Below, piece by piece: positions 46,691 through 58,470 of a stretch of DNA of 64,000 nucleotides. Source of the stretch: Parus major (Eukaryota > Chordata > Aves > Passeriformes > Paridae); NCBI RefSeq assembly GCF_001522545.3, contig NC_031799.1, positions 39,571,265 through 39,635,264 of the forward strand, given 5' to 3'. The notes below the pieces were generated by a model. That model searched no databases, was not told the DNA's origin, and was given only the letters and a program-made list of their open reading frames with translations. The stretch's first letter is position 1, and every line of letters begins with the position of its first letter. The position numbers and the translations under genes were made by a program.

Positions 46691-49600
46691 CTTCTCTCAG
46701 AAATGGTAATAATAATATATATAATTATATACAATAATATATGTAAAGACCCCAAAGCGAATTCTTCTTTTCAGCACCCCTGCTAACTTTTAAAAGTAAA
46801 ATAATTAAGACCATCTTGGAGCAATGATTTATTTAGCTGAATATCTCATCTATGCCAAAAGCCTGTAACAGATACCTACCTACTTTTTTTCTACTAGTCA
46901 ACAGGACATGGCTAGGGTACAATTGTGAGAACTTATTCTGATGATTAAAGACAAAAGATGCCAATAGGCATAATTTAATTTGTGTCAATGAATAATCTCG
47001 CAGAACATGTTTGGGAATGGTTCTGGGCTACAGCACAATGTCTGTTTTCAGCAGACATTCACCTTTGAGAAGGAAACAAATGTCTGGATGCAAACCATTA
47101 CAACCTACTAGCTTAAGGGCTGAAAAGGTTTTTTGCTAGTTAAAACTTTTGAGTTCATAGTCCATGGTGAATTTTTGTTGTACAAATTGATACAATTATT
47201 TTCTGACCATAATAAAAGGAGATGAGTTACTCAACTGCTTACTTGTGTATCATGTCTCAGAACTGTGCACAGTATTGAAGAGTAAGTTAAGCTGAAATTT
47301 TATAGAGTAAAATATAGGAATTTAGCTGCATATATGTTCTCACACCTATTATTTTATAAAAATTTCTAATGTCATTTTAATGCCTAGAATAACTCTTAAG
47401 ATGTAGTAAATTGTTGCAGTCATCACTGTGTATCTAAAGCAAGGATTGATCTTGTTTATCACTTTGTGTATTTAGCTGCATTTAATTTCTTATAATATTT
47501 TTGTGATTAGTTTTTAGTGTTGGCAAAATTGTTTTGTATTTTTTTTTGACTGGTTTTAATTTTTATACTGATAGATAATTTTGAATTATTACCTACATTT
47601 GCTTTTAAAAATAATTTGGGAATAAGATGTATAGTACTACTTGTGGGATTCCTGTTAGGGTTCTTTGTGCCAGAAACTAAAAATATCTTGTTTTTTTTCT
47701 CTGTGTATTTTTACCTCATGCTAATATGTGAGAGAAAATTTCCTCTTAGTACTTAGTAGTTTATATAGTTTTATGTGAAGGGCTGAGGAACTTTTTTAAA
47801 AGATCCAAATATGAGTAAACTCAAATTCACTTAGTTTACTCCTTCCTGGAACCAGGTTGGTGAATATAGTGTCTAATCTGCCAAGTTTAGCCTGTTGATA
47901 GAGTAAGGAGAGGAGAGTAATCTCTGTGCTGCCCTGTGACACTTCCACAGAAGATGCAAAATCTGAGAAACCTTGTATCAAATGATAAACTAAAATCTGG
48001 GGGAAAAGAAACAAGAGAGGTTCTTGAATTTTCTTACAGACATGAAGTTTTTCTCCATGAAAAATGGAGACAAAAAAAACACTATAAGCATTGGTTCTCA
48101 TTACAGTTTCAAACTAAAGTTTACAACCATGGTAATGAAAGCATGCATGTTTATCTTTCTAAAGATGTTTTATTTAAAATCAAGAGCTATTGAAACTGGT
48201 TTTTTACTGTAAGAGGTGGCTTTCCCTGTTCTGTATTGCTAGGATAATGAAAGCATGATTGAGTTCATAGTCCCATCTAATCTGTTCAACAGTGCCAGTA
48301 TTTTCTCCCAATAGTAGAAATTGATTAAAAATAGCTCAAACGAACAAAGCAAAACAAATAAAAATCCTTGATAATAATGTTTTTAATGATTAAAACTGAA
48401 ACCCAGCGTCCACAACAAAAATATCCCCAAACAAAGCAACCAACCAAAAAAAAAAAAAAAAAAGCAAAAACAAACTGCACAAGAAAAGCCCTCAAACATA
48501 TTTCTTTAGAAATAAATAAATAGATAACATTTTACAAGAGCTAAGGGATGTCTCAAGCATGTGCACAAGGCAGAAGGAGAAAATACCACTAAAAGAGTAC
48601 TGAGTCAGGATACTCTTGAGGAAACTCAAGTTGGTATGACAAGATGATACAAATTTGGAGGAGTGTGTTGCTGAGTGTGCTGTCTGAAATAATTCTGAAA
48701 GTGGATAACTCATCAACTACATATTCTCTTCTCCCGTTCATCATGGAAGGAGTCACAGCCTCCTCCTCTGAGAGCCTACACTGTGCCAAGCACACCTGTG
48801 TCCCTGTGGGAGCCACCTGGGGCCCTGCCATACTGGACAGACAGATGACCAGAACTACATCAGCTGGACTTAGTGCATTTGCAGGTCATTATGCTTTCCA
48901 CCTTTGGAAAACATTGCAGCAGTTGATTACAGAGACAGTAAAAAGGATTTTGACCTCTATTCTTTCATTATACTATAAAGGAGGATTTGAACAGAAAATG
49001 GCTGGGTGAGAAGCTAGTCTTATTTTAAGTATAAATCCATGTACTGGAAAAGCCAAAATCAAAACAGGCTTCAGAAAGACAATTTTGAATCAACTTTATA
49101 TAGGAAGATACCTGACTTAGCAACAAAAATAAATGAAGCAAAAGAGTGCTGGAATCCAGTGACAAGATATGAAATGCAAAGCTTTGGCCCCTAGGAGATT
49201 CAGCAGATACATAATGCAGCATTTCATTATTTTCTTCAGTACAGTTCTTGACACAATACATTCTGTCCACAACTTTATCGTGCATCTGTTGGGACACTAG
49301 AACACTACCCTTGCATTTGGTCCTTGTTTGTTTTTATTTTCTTGGTTTTTTTTCTTTTTTCTTTCTCTCTTTTTCTTTTTCTTTTTCTTTTTTTTCCCCT
49401 CACAAAACAGGGATTGCACTGTCTTGTCACTGAAGAAACAGGAGAGATAACATTTTTGGTTTATTGCAGAGGCAAAAAATAAAATTACTTTTTCATTTCT
49501 GATTTCCAGAGTATTGTGATGGGATGCGCGAACAAAAATAACTCAAAGTAGCTCACTAGACTTTTATCAGAAAAAAAAAGACAATGGCTTTGAAGGCTGT

Positions 49601-50092
49601 GATACTGATGCATTAGTTTAACAAGTCAACTGTAGCTTATTTCTGTGGAGGAGGCACATCAGGTCAGGGAAGACAAGAAATCTTAAAAAGAAATAGAAGT
49701 TAATTTATGAATGTATTAATTTCCTTTATATTACATAATACCAGCCATACTTATAAATACACACAGAAACACATTTGCAGTGTGACCATGCATCTCCTCC
49801 CAGACAGGAAAATGTTATTCAATAGAGCATCTCACAAAGTGCATGAGCACTGAAATTAGCTGTATGTTTTAAATGGCAAAATATATACATATGTATGAAA
49901 CATGCTTTCTCTAGTCTGGGATATACAGATTTGAAGATAAGTGTAAAACTTTCTCCTTGGAGTTCAAAGTATGCATGCAATCTGCAGTATAAAATTATGC
50001 TATATTGTCATTAATACCCAGGCAATCTATATTACTTTTACACATAAACACTTCTATTGTTTTTACTATCACAGTTCTAGTAGTAGAAATTA
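46691..50092. other. Unique AT-rich DNA with simple repeats
   Basis: It contains a TA/AAT-rich run (46705-46745), an A run (48448-48465) and a pure pyrimidine tract (49346-49401). A 121-codon plus frame at 48644-49009 is the longest frame outside recognised repeats in the window. It begins in unremarkable sequence, has no domain, membrane segment or splice context that I can see, and is probably chance. Confidence 0.55.
49346..49401. repeat. 56-base pure pyrimidine (T/C) tract
   Basis: All bases are T or C on the plus strand, mostly T runs broken by single C. Confidence 0.92.
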
Positions 50093-50430
50093 AATCATAA
50101 AATCATAGAATGATTTGGGTTGGAAGCCACCCTAAAGTTCTTACATCAACACCCTTGCCATGGGCAAGGACACCTTTCACTAAACCAGGCTGCTCAGAGC
50201 TTCATCCAACCTGGCCTTGAGCACTTCCAGGGATGGGGCATCCACAGCTTCTCTGGGCAACCTGTACAAGTGCCTCACCATCCTCACAGTAAAGAATTGA
50301 ATACCAATACCTATTCTAAATCTAACCTCTCAATTTAAAACTGCTACCCTTTTCTTGCCAGTCTCTCCCAGTATAAAACATCCCTTTCCCTCCTTTTTAT
50401 ATGCCACTTTTAGGTACTGTAAGGATGCAC
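50093..50430 (-). mobile_element. CR1 LINE 3' fragment, minus strand
   Basis: The plus strand reads AATCATAAAATCATAGAATG, ATTTGGGTTGGAAGCCACC, GCCATGGGCAAGGACACCTT, CATCCAACCTGGCCTTGAGC and TTCTCTGGGCAACCTGTACA, a well-preserved reverse CR1 3' UTR, fading out at about 50430 in the coding end. Confidence 0.94.
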
Positions 50431-53400
50431 TGGATTTTCCCTGAAGCCTTGTCTTCTCTGTTCTAAACACAACTTTGAAAATACATTTTTATCCCTGATT
50501 TCACACAACTGCCTCTAGGTATTTTCTTATCTACTAGAAGCATCATAAAGGGAATTTAAACCTATGGATAATGACTCATACTTCTTTTAGATGGCATATA
50601 AGTTAACACTGCTGTTCATACTCATACCAAGACTGTGCTAATTACAAATATTTCTTGCCAAGTAAAACATCTATGATTAGAACATGGAGGCCTCCAAACC
50701 TCTTAAATGGTATGCCCCACAAAATAAGCAGTCTTTTTTACTGTCCTGTCATGTTTGCTGGTTTTCCAATGAAGATTAAAGGGAAGATGTAGCTGTCATC
50801 TGTAGAAAATATAGCAAACTGTAGAAATCTTATAGTATACCAGTAACATTGTAACAATTAGCAACACAGAGATGAAAAAGCACATATAGTCTCTTATTGA
50901 GCTGCTGCTTTGTAGAGCTGCATTTTCATCAGACATGTTCAGTGATCATTATTCAATGGTTCTAGATCAAGAATAAAGTAGAATATGCTGACACACTTAC
51001 TAACGAACAGCTAGAAAATAAAATCCATCAGAATTGCATGGACTCAAAGGCAGTTAACAGGAATGTTGTCTTGGAAAGGCAGCCCAGTGTACTGCAATCA
51101 ATTAATTTGGATCCTGCCATGATTGGCAATATGGAGCTCTCACTACAGACTGTGTATGAAGGTTGACAATGAAAATCATAGTCCTCCTTACTTTAGAATC
51201 TGTGATGGAAGATTTAGTACTTTTAGTTCTGTATGGCTACTGTTGTGCTAAGAGTACCATGGTTTCACAGAAAAAAGACTTCCAAAACCTTGTTTTCCAG
51301 TTGGGCCTCAGAAATCGAAGGAGCTGAGTGTGACTAGGCTTAATTCCAGATTATAACCAGTTTGGCACTGTAATTCTGGTTGTGCTCCCAGGTGCAGCAG
51401 TAGTGTGTGTTACACCATTAAATTGGTCTCATTCATGATCTGATCACAAATTCAGCAACATGGTAGTTAATGATTTCAACACTATGTCTCATTGAGTCCA
51501 ATAAGAACTTTCACAAACACAGATTTACCAGCAGTACCCTTTTTTTGAGTAACAGATTATAGATTCTTTTATATTTCTTGTAATAAATTCACTATACCTG
51601 GGAAATACAAATAAATAGAGCTATATAAAACATACCAGACATACTTCAACATGGTTGGAGGTACAAATCTTACCAAAGAGTCACCCCTGCTTTGTGGAGG
51701 ACAGAAAAGCAAATCCATCAATTTTTTTCTGTAAAGTAGCTGTATTCTCATTCTTTACCACTCAGAATTTTAGATGCCAATTTATACTTTTGGGAGAAGT
51801 GGGGACTCTAGTCCAGTATTTTGTCACTGCCATCATAAAGGGTGTGGGAAAAGCCAATTTTTATGTAAAAGAGGTATATAGAGTGTAACAGATTTACAAA
51901 CTGTGGGTCTTGCATAAGGACTGAACAGAACCATCACACCCTAGCATCATTCCCTCTTTTCCCTGGTTTATTTCAGTAATAAAGGTCATCCAACCTCCAC
52001 CTGATGCCCTATCACCTCCTCAGCACGACATCATGTCATGAGCCACGCACCTCATGGCATATCTCATGGCTGTGATCTCCTACAGCTATCTACCACAGTA
52101 TCATTTTATTCTCACATTGTAGACTGCCACTGCCATCCAATCTAATGCCCCCCCTTTGTGGTTTTTGGTGCAAAGGCTTTAGAACCACAGCTTTAAAGGC
52201 ATTTGGAGTTCACTCAAGTGTGCTACTGTAGTCCATATAGTTTTATCCAGTTTAGCAGTTTGTTCTTCTTTTTATGCTGAACATTAGGGTTTACATAATA
52301 GTAATTGAAATAGCAAAAGAATGTAAAAAAATATCAAAGCAAGGCAATCCGCTGTATCTTATACTTGTGTATCTTATGCTTGAATACCAAATAATTGTAT
52401 GTTTTGTGTTCTATTTTGGTACAAAAATATACATGATCTGTGTTGTCTTCTAAAAATTGTATCAGTCTTCACAACTTTGTAACTTCAACAAGTTACCAAA
52501 TTTTAAAATTTAAATTTAAACTCAATACACCAGTCATTCATTAACTTCCATTCAAATTTAAAATTGAATTTGAATTTCAAATGTCTGTCCTAGCATTCAG
52601 GTACTGTGGGTATCAAGTAATCCACATCTGCCAAATAATCAAAACTACATAACTTATTTCATATATTTTTGTATAAGACATACAGTAATGGAAAGCCTCC
52701 ATCATTTTTTTCAACAGGCCCTGAAGACAGAAATCCTGTTTAAATTTCATGAAGTGTTTTCTTTATCGTCCAACATATTTTCAAATAAAATAGACAACAT
52801 AGGTACAGTTTTGTTAAAGATCTCCTTCACTGTTGAAGAAGTTTTAAGAATACCGCATATAATTGACAACACAGTCATTGCTATTTTTACCAATATGTTT
52901 CTATCCATTTCAATTATACCAGCTTAGAACTGAAGTGGTAAATTGCACCCTCTGGAAACGACAGAACAAACTAAAAAGTGTTTCAGTGCCATTGTTATAT
53001 GAAACTCTTTTCTTTTTTCTGCTTCACCTACACTTAAATGACTCATATTTTTGAGTAACCTCAGCTTTCTCGTCTGTCAGTGAGAGGTTCAGAACCCAAG
53101 GCAAGAGGACTCAACTATTTTTTATTTTCCTTTTTTAAAGGGACAAACAGTCATAATAATGAAATCTGTAAATTCATTATTGCCTCTATTTCCCTCAAGC
53201 ACCACTCAAAACTTGTATGCTACCAAGAGAGAATTATTTAAAAGATTTGGTGTTGTTTTGCTTTTTTTTCCCTTAATGACAGTTCCTGCCAAGAATTTCT
53301 AGCTGAATTTTGTTGAAACCTAATTCTCTCATTCACAGCATGTGCCTCCATAACTTACTTATCAATGATAAATGTAAGCATGAAAACCTTGTATTCTTCT

Positions 53401-54843
53401 TGAAAATGTCCTAAGGCACTCCTGGTTAAGCATACACATTTTGCATAAAAGGAACCTGAACTATGTGTGACAATTAATTATCTGGAAAAAAGAGCCATGA
53501 ATAGTTCAGAAAACCTAATAATTGCTTATTTAAATTAGGTTAGAAAAACATAATGATCTGTTACACATGCCCATCTCGAATTACTTGATAAATGAAATCT
53601 TGAAAAAGTAACCCATATATTCTGACATTACAGCTATGTTTTCTTTCATACTGATTTTATTTTCCATTTTGTTAGTCATCAAAATGGAAGACAAAGATGT
53701 TTTCAGTGTAATTGGAAAATAAATCCCAAATAATGTACCAAATATAAAATTTGGCAAACTGCAGTAAATTTTCTCACACCTTTATTTCACATCCTTCAGA
53801 AAAATGCAGAAAAGTTAATCATTAGGAAATTACAAGAAAAATGGAGAAAATAATTTACTGAGTCTTTTGACACCTGCAGAAACAATTTAATTTGCTTACA
53901 TGTTTTTTTGGTTTTTTGGAGAGTATTATGGATAGTATCTAAATAGACTGCACAAATAATAACAACCTTCAAATATAAGGAAAATATAATGTCTTCTTTT
54001 TAAATATTCTGTTCCACATTTTGTTGGTATGAAATAACCACACTTACAAACAAGAACATATACTTCACAGGCAAACTTCACAGACAATTACCAGCTGTGT
54101 TATGTGTATGCCACTTTTACTCTTTAAGAAGATTAGTCTATGCTTTAACAAATTGTTGGTTTTCAGCTGGTCTCCCACAAGGGGAGAAGGCAGCTCAGGG
54201 TCTCATATCAGGGGACATCCAAAACTCGTACTGGCTATGTTTCTGTTTCAAAGATGCTCTTGCTGTCTGTTTCAATTGACAAAAATACACCTTCTATCAA
54301 TTAAAATGAAAAATCCACCAATTTGCAGGATTTGTAATAGAGCAGTTCCACTAGTAATAAACTAACAAGCTTTAATGAAGCTTCGGCCTTCAGAGAAGCA
54401 GGCTACAATGGACTTTCCAAAGGTCCGAAAGGGTGCTCTCCCACTACAGTGACTCTGATTTTCTCTAGCTGAAGCTTAGAACAAGCAATGCACTGTTCCA
54501 TTGAATAGGCTTTTGAGTGGCATGCAGCTGTGACATAAACACTGTGGTATCTTGCCTGCTATTTATGGCCATGTCAGTGAATTTCTGATGATAACTGATT
54601 GTTTGATTCTGCCACTGACAGGAAGGTACAACAGTGGCCTTTTACCCAATGAACTCCAGAGCAGCAAAAAGGGAGAAAGCACACCGCACTTTTTATTTTT
54701 CTTTTTTTTTTTTTTCATCTGTATCTCAAGGGTTTTAATATTCCAAGGGAAGTTGCTAGATCTATCATGTTAGCTTCAACTGATAAAATATGCTAGATAA
54801 CATGTGTTAATGTATCCTAGGGAAAACAGAATATGTCACAAGA
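50431..54843. other. Unique AT-rich DNA, 4.4 kb
   Basis: No gene recognised. It holds a perfect 9-bp inverted repeat at 52550-52575 and a T run at about 54698-54716. A somewhat less AT-rich patch at 51900-52250 has no recognisable content. Confidence 0.55.
52550..52575. repeat. Perfect 9-bp inverted repeat, 8-base loop
   Basis: ATTCAAATT (52550-52558) and AATTTGAAT (52567-52575) are exact reverse complements. In AT-rich DNA this can be chance. Confidence 0.85.
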
Positions 54844-55345
54844 TATCACAGGATCATAGAACGGCCTTGGTTGGATGGGACCCTGAAAAACATCTTGTTC
54901 CAACCCATCTGGGTTGGAAGGGCAAGGACACCTTCCACTATACCAGATTGCTCAGAACTCCATCCAACCTGGCCTTGAATACTCCCACTGATGGATATCC
55001 CCAGATTCTCTGGCCAACCTGTTCCAGTGCCTCACCACACTCACAATTAAGATTTTTTTTCTAATATCTAATCTAAACCTACTCAATTTATAGCCATTAC
55101 CTCTTGTCCTGACCCTGACCTTGCAAATAGTTTCTCTCCATCTTTCCTGTAGGCTCCCTCAGTTACTGGAAAGCTTCAATTAGGCCACCCTAAATCCTTT
55201 TCCATTCCAGTGCAAATGGAATACCAATTCTCTTAGCCTTTTATCATAGGAAAACTGCTCCATCCCTTCTAAACCACTTGGCCTCCTCTGGACTCATTCA
55301 TAAAGTTCCATTCTCCACAAAGTCCAGATTATTTTTATTTCCTCA
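54844..55345 (-). mobile_element. CR1 LINE 3' fragment, minus strand (~0.5 kb)
   Basis: The plus strand reads ATCACAGGATCATAGAACGG, TTGGTTGGATGGGACC, AAGGACACCTTCCACTATAC, CATCCAACCTGGCCTTGAAT, CTCTTGTCCTGACC, TTCCTGTAGGCTCCC and GGCCTCCTCTGGACTCATTC, covering the CR1 tail, 3' UTR and the end of ORF2 in reverse. It is 5'-truncated near 55345, with a small internal duplication or insertion around CCATCTGGGTTGGAAGG. Confidence 0.94.
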
Positions 55346-58174
55346 TTGTCCTCTTAGGCTGTTATAAATGAAAGAGTAAATTTGATTATGTAAACAGCTG
55401 AGTCAAGACCCAGGGGTTTGCAACTTGCTGCTCTTAACTTATGCCAGACTTCCCTTTTATTCTGCTGCCCAGTCTTGACCACTTGGACATGCGGGCAGAT
55501 TTTTTTAGATGCTCCGTATGAAGACTCAGGACTGATGATTTGATACCCATAGATGCAATAACAATGTATAGACAGTGTAAAATTTGCAACAAGCATTTGT
55601 GATTAAGAGCCAGATCTAGTTTTAGATGTTAAACATTTGCACATAAGAGTGCAATACATCTGATCCATGCAGAAAAAATACAAAATTTACTACTTAACTG
55701 AAAAACATCTGTACAAGGGAAAAAATAAAATTTGATGCTTTTCAAACTTTTTATGGCCTCTGCATGTGTTCTCAAAGGATGGATGTGCATGAAGAATAGA
55801 GAGGTGTGAAGATTTTTAGATAGCTCAGAGCCCCTCCTATAGCTTGGCCCAGAGAATGTGAAATCTTGGGTAAAATTCACTGCTTTAGAAGAAATTAGGT
55901 CTGAAGGAAAAAAAGGTATGGTAGAGTAAACCATCAAATGATGAAGAGGATGAATCCTGAAAGAAAAACAAACCTTGACTAGCAGGAATTTTCGGAATTC
56001 AAACCCCTACACTTTGGTTAAATAAGATGTTCAATCAAAAGGAATAAATAGAGGATTTGCATTTCTGTGATATCTATACACTTCTTTTAACACAAACTAA
56101 GAGGCAAAAAAGCAGTATTTTAGATTAATCTTAGTTTTGAGAGTCTTCAGTGTTGAGTATTCATATTCAATAAACTCCACTGATAAAAAGCTGTCCCCCA
56201 CAGAATATTCTAGATTATGTAACAATTTTAAGGCAGAGCTGGGAATAAATCTTTGTTGACCAAACCAATCCTGAACTTCTAGCTGGTCCTCCTTCTGGGA
56301 AGCTTAAAACTATATCATAATTGCACTTTCAGTTTACTGTTCACACTCTAGTAGCTGTTCCTGGAAAATTCTATCTGAAATCCAGGCTGAAATGGATGGA
56401 TCTTAAAGATGAATTTTTGCGTTTTTTGAGAAGTCTTTGTGCAGTTCTCATTTATTTTTGAGTCTCTCTTCTTAAAGAGTTTATTTAAATCCGTTTTTAA
56501 TATGTAAGCTATACCACAATAAGTCAAAAGGTATCTTAAATTTCTTCAGAGAATAAGGTAGAGAATAAAGTTGTCTTTACAATTACTTGCAGACACCTTC
56601 AGCTGCCTCAATATTAACAACTTGTTCTAATGCTCTTGTTATCCTTGTAATACTTATAATAAAGATGCATGATAAAAATACAAATTTGTATTTAATAATA
56701 CATAATAAAAATCATTAAAGTCAACCATAAAAACACTGCATTTCATATGACAAATTTATTTACAGATAATTTACTATTCCACTTTGTTAAATTTGTATAG
56801 GATTCATGCAATAAGTAAAAATTGCTACCTGGTGCTTATGACTTTAGACAAACAGAGAAAAATATATTAATATATCATAGAAAAATAAAAAAAAAATATT
56901 TAAGTACATAAAATGCTTTTATAGTCTGTTATATATGAGATATATGCTATTTATTTTAGTATATATAAAAACATTATGTATTATACACTGTGTAAGTCAA
57001 AATAGAGCATACAGAAAAATGTTAATGTATATAAAAAATATAATCCCCCTATACAATTCCTCTCACATAGAAGTGTTTATCAGAGTCCATTTTCTGTCTT
57101 TCATCTTCCTAAAATACTAACTTTAAGATTTTCAATTATTTTCTTTGGCAGTGTTACCTGCAAAACAATAGTAAAATCCAGTTTTTCCTGAATCTTCAGT
57201 CTTTTGATTTTATTTAAAATGCATTAACTGGCAATTGATGAGGGCATATGGTCTTAATAAATGGTGTAACAGTACTAGTTCATTAAAATGTTTACCTTTA
57301 AAATTTAAACTACTTGAAATAATCTGACAAATTCAGATTTGTCAGGAAAGTGTTGCTTTGTCAGAGAAGTGTTGCCAAAAATCTGACAACACCAGCAACT
57401 CTGTCCATCCACTGATGAGGCCCAACTTTCAGTGCAACAAGAAAAGAGCATAATAAAAAGTAAATATTTGCATCTTGGTGCAGCAAATGTAGACAAGACA
57501 AATTTTGTAGATCTTCAGCTAAGATTAATGATGCTGAGAAATTTCTCCAAACTCATCTGACCAAAATCTGTGAGGCAGAGCTGAGGGCAGAGATTGCTCA
57601 AACACACTCAACTGAAAGAACGTTTCAAAATTGCAAAAGTACAACTTAAATGTTGGCATCCAAGAAACATGTTAGTTGTTTTAACCACAGTGGCAAGGTC
57701 TGATGCAGGTAATAGAGGATTAGAGGTTATAAACACTTGCAAAGCCTTTTAACAACAGGAATATTCTGCTGCTATTGTTGAAGGATATATAGTCACCTGT
57801 AATGACACTTTAATTTTGTCCTTACTGGGCTGACTAGTAGGTCATCTAATTGTGCAGTTCAAGATATTGATCTCACAACCACTTAAAATATCAATTTAGC
57901 TTCAGGCAGTGTTAGGAGTTCTGTAGGTTTGCAGTATCTCTGTAGCAGATGCTCTAACATCAGAATGAATTGTGTGATAACACTTCTACACAGCATTAAT
58001 GTTCTTGCAACATTGCTTTAGTGTGCTTTTACCTGCACAATATGTTTTAATCATTATGTTTCTTTCATTTCTTCTAGCTGGTAATGAAATCTCACTCAAA
58101 CAGAGGTGATGTAGGAGATAAAACAAGCTACAAAACAATTCTTTTGTCAGAAGAAACACACTTGTCAGTGAAAA
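55346..58174. other. Unique AT-rich DNA
   Basis: No gene or repeat family recognised. It holds a perfect hairpin at 57324-57345 and a TA-rich stretch near 56860-57050. The 102-codon minus frame at 55629-55937 shows no domain. Confidence 0.55.
57324..57345. repeat. Perfect 9-bp hairpin with 4-base loop
   Basis: CTGACAAAT (57324-57332), loop TCAG, then ATTTGTCAG (57337-57345). A further TTTGTCAGA follows 10-20 bases on. There is no T tract or gene context to suggest a terminator. Confidence 0.85.
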
Positions 58175-58470
58175 CCTCACACTGGTTTTAACGCTTTATT
58201 TATTGATATAAATGAAAAACCAAATCACCAACTAGAAAAGTGCAAATATTTCTCAAGAGTTATGTTGCTTCTAGATAATGTTCCCCACCAAAGATACAGA
58301 TGGGTGTCAGACTTGATGGGTTCAGGAGGTGCTAAACTTCCTCCTGAAAATCAGTGCAAGCGATACGCCAAGTGAACTGCAGCACAATGCCGTACCAGGA
58401 TCCAAGGCAGCTCTCACGTTCGTCCAGGAGTCTTATCAGATTATAATTTGGCCAGAATTCCCAGAAAAAC
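58175..58470 (-). other. Possible 3'-terminal exon, LTR or gene remnant, minus strand
   Basis: On the minus strand a 45-codon open segment runs from 58469 to a TAG at 58332-58334, reading FFWEFWPNYNLIRLLDERES at its start and ending in FQEEV. It holds five CpGs within about 75 bases (58355-58430), unusual for this CpG-poor window. About 130 bases after the stop lie two overlapping AATAAA signals (58195-58204). There is no Met start, and an in-frame stop directly precedes the segment, so if real it is an exon or a fragment. An AG precedes it but the pyrimidine tract is poor. I do not recognise the peptide. It could be a decayed LTR, an exon of a minus-strand gene, or chance. Confidence 0.3.
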
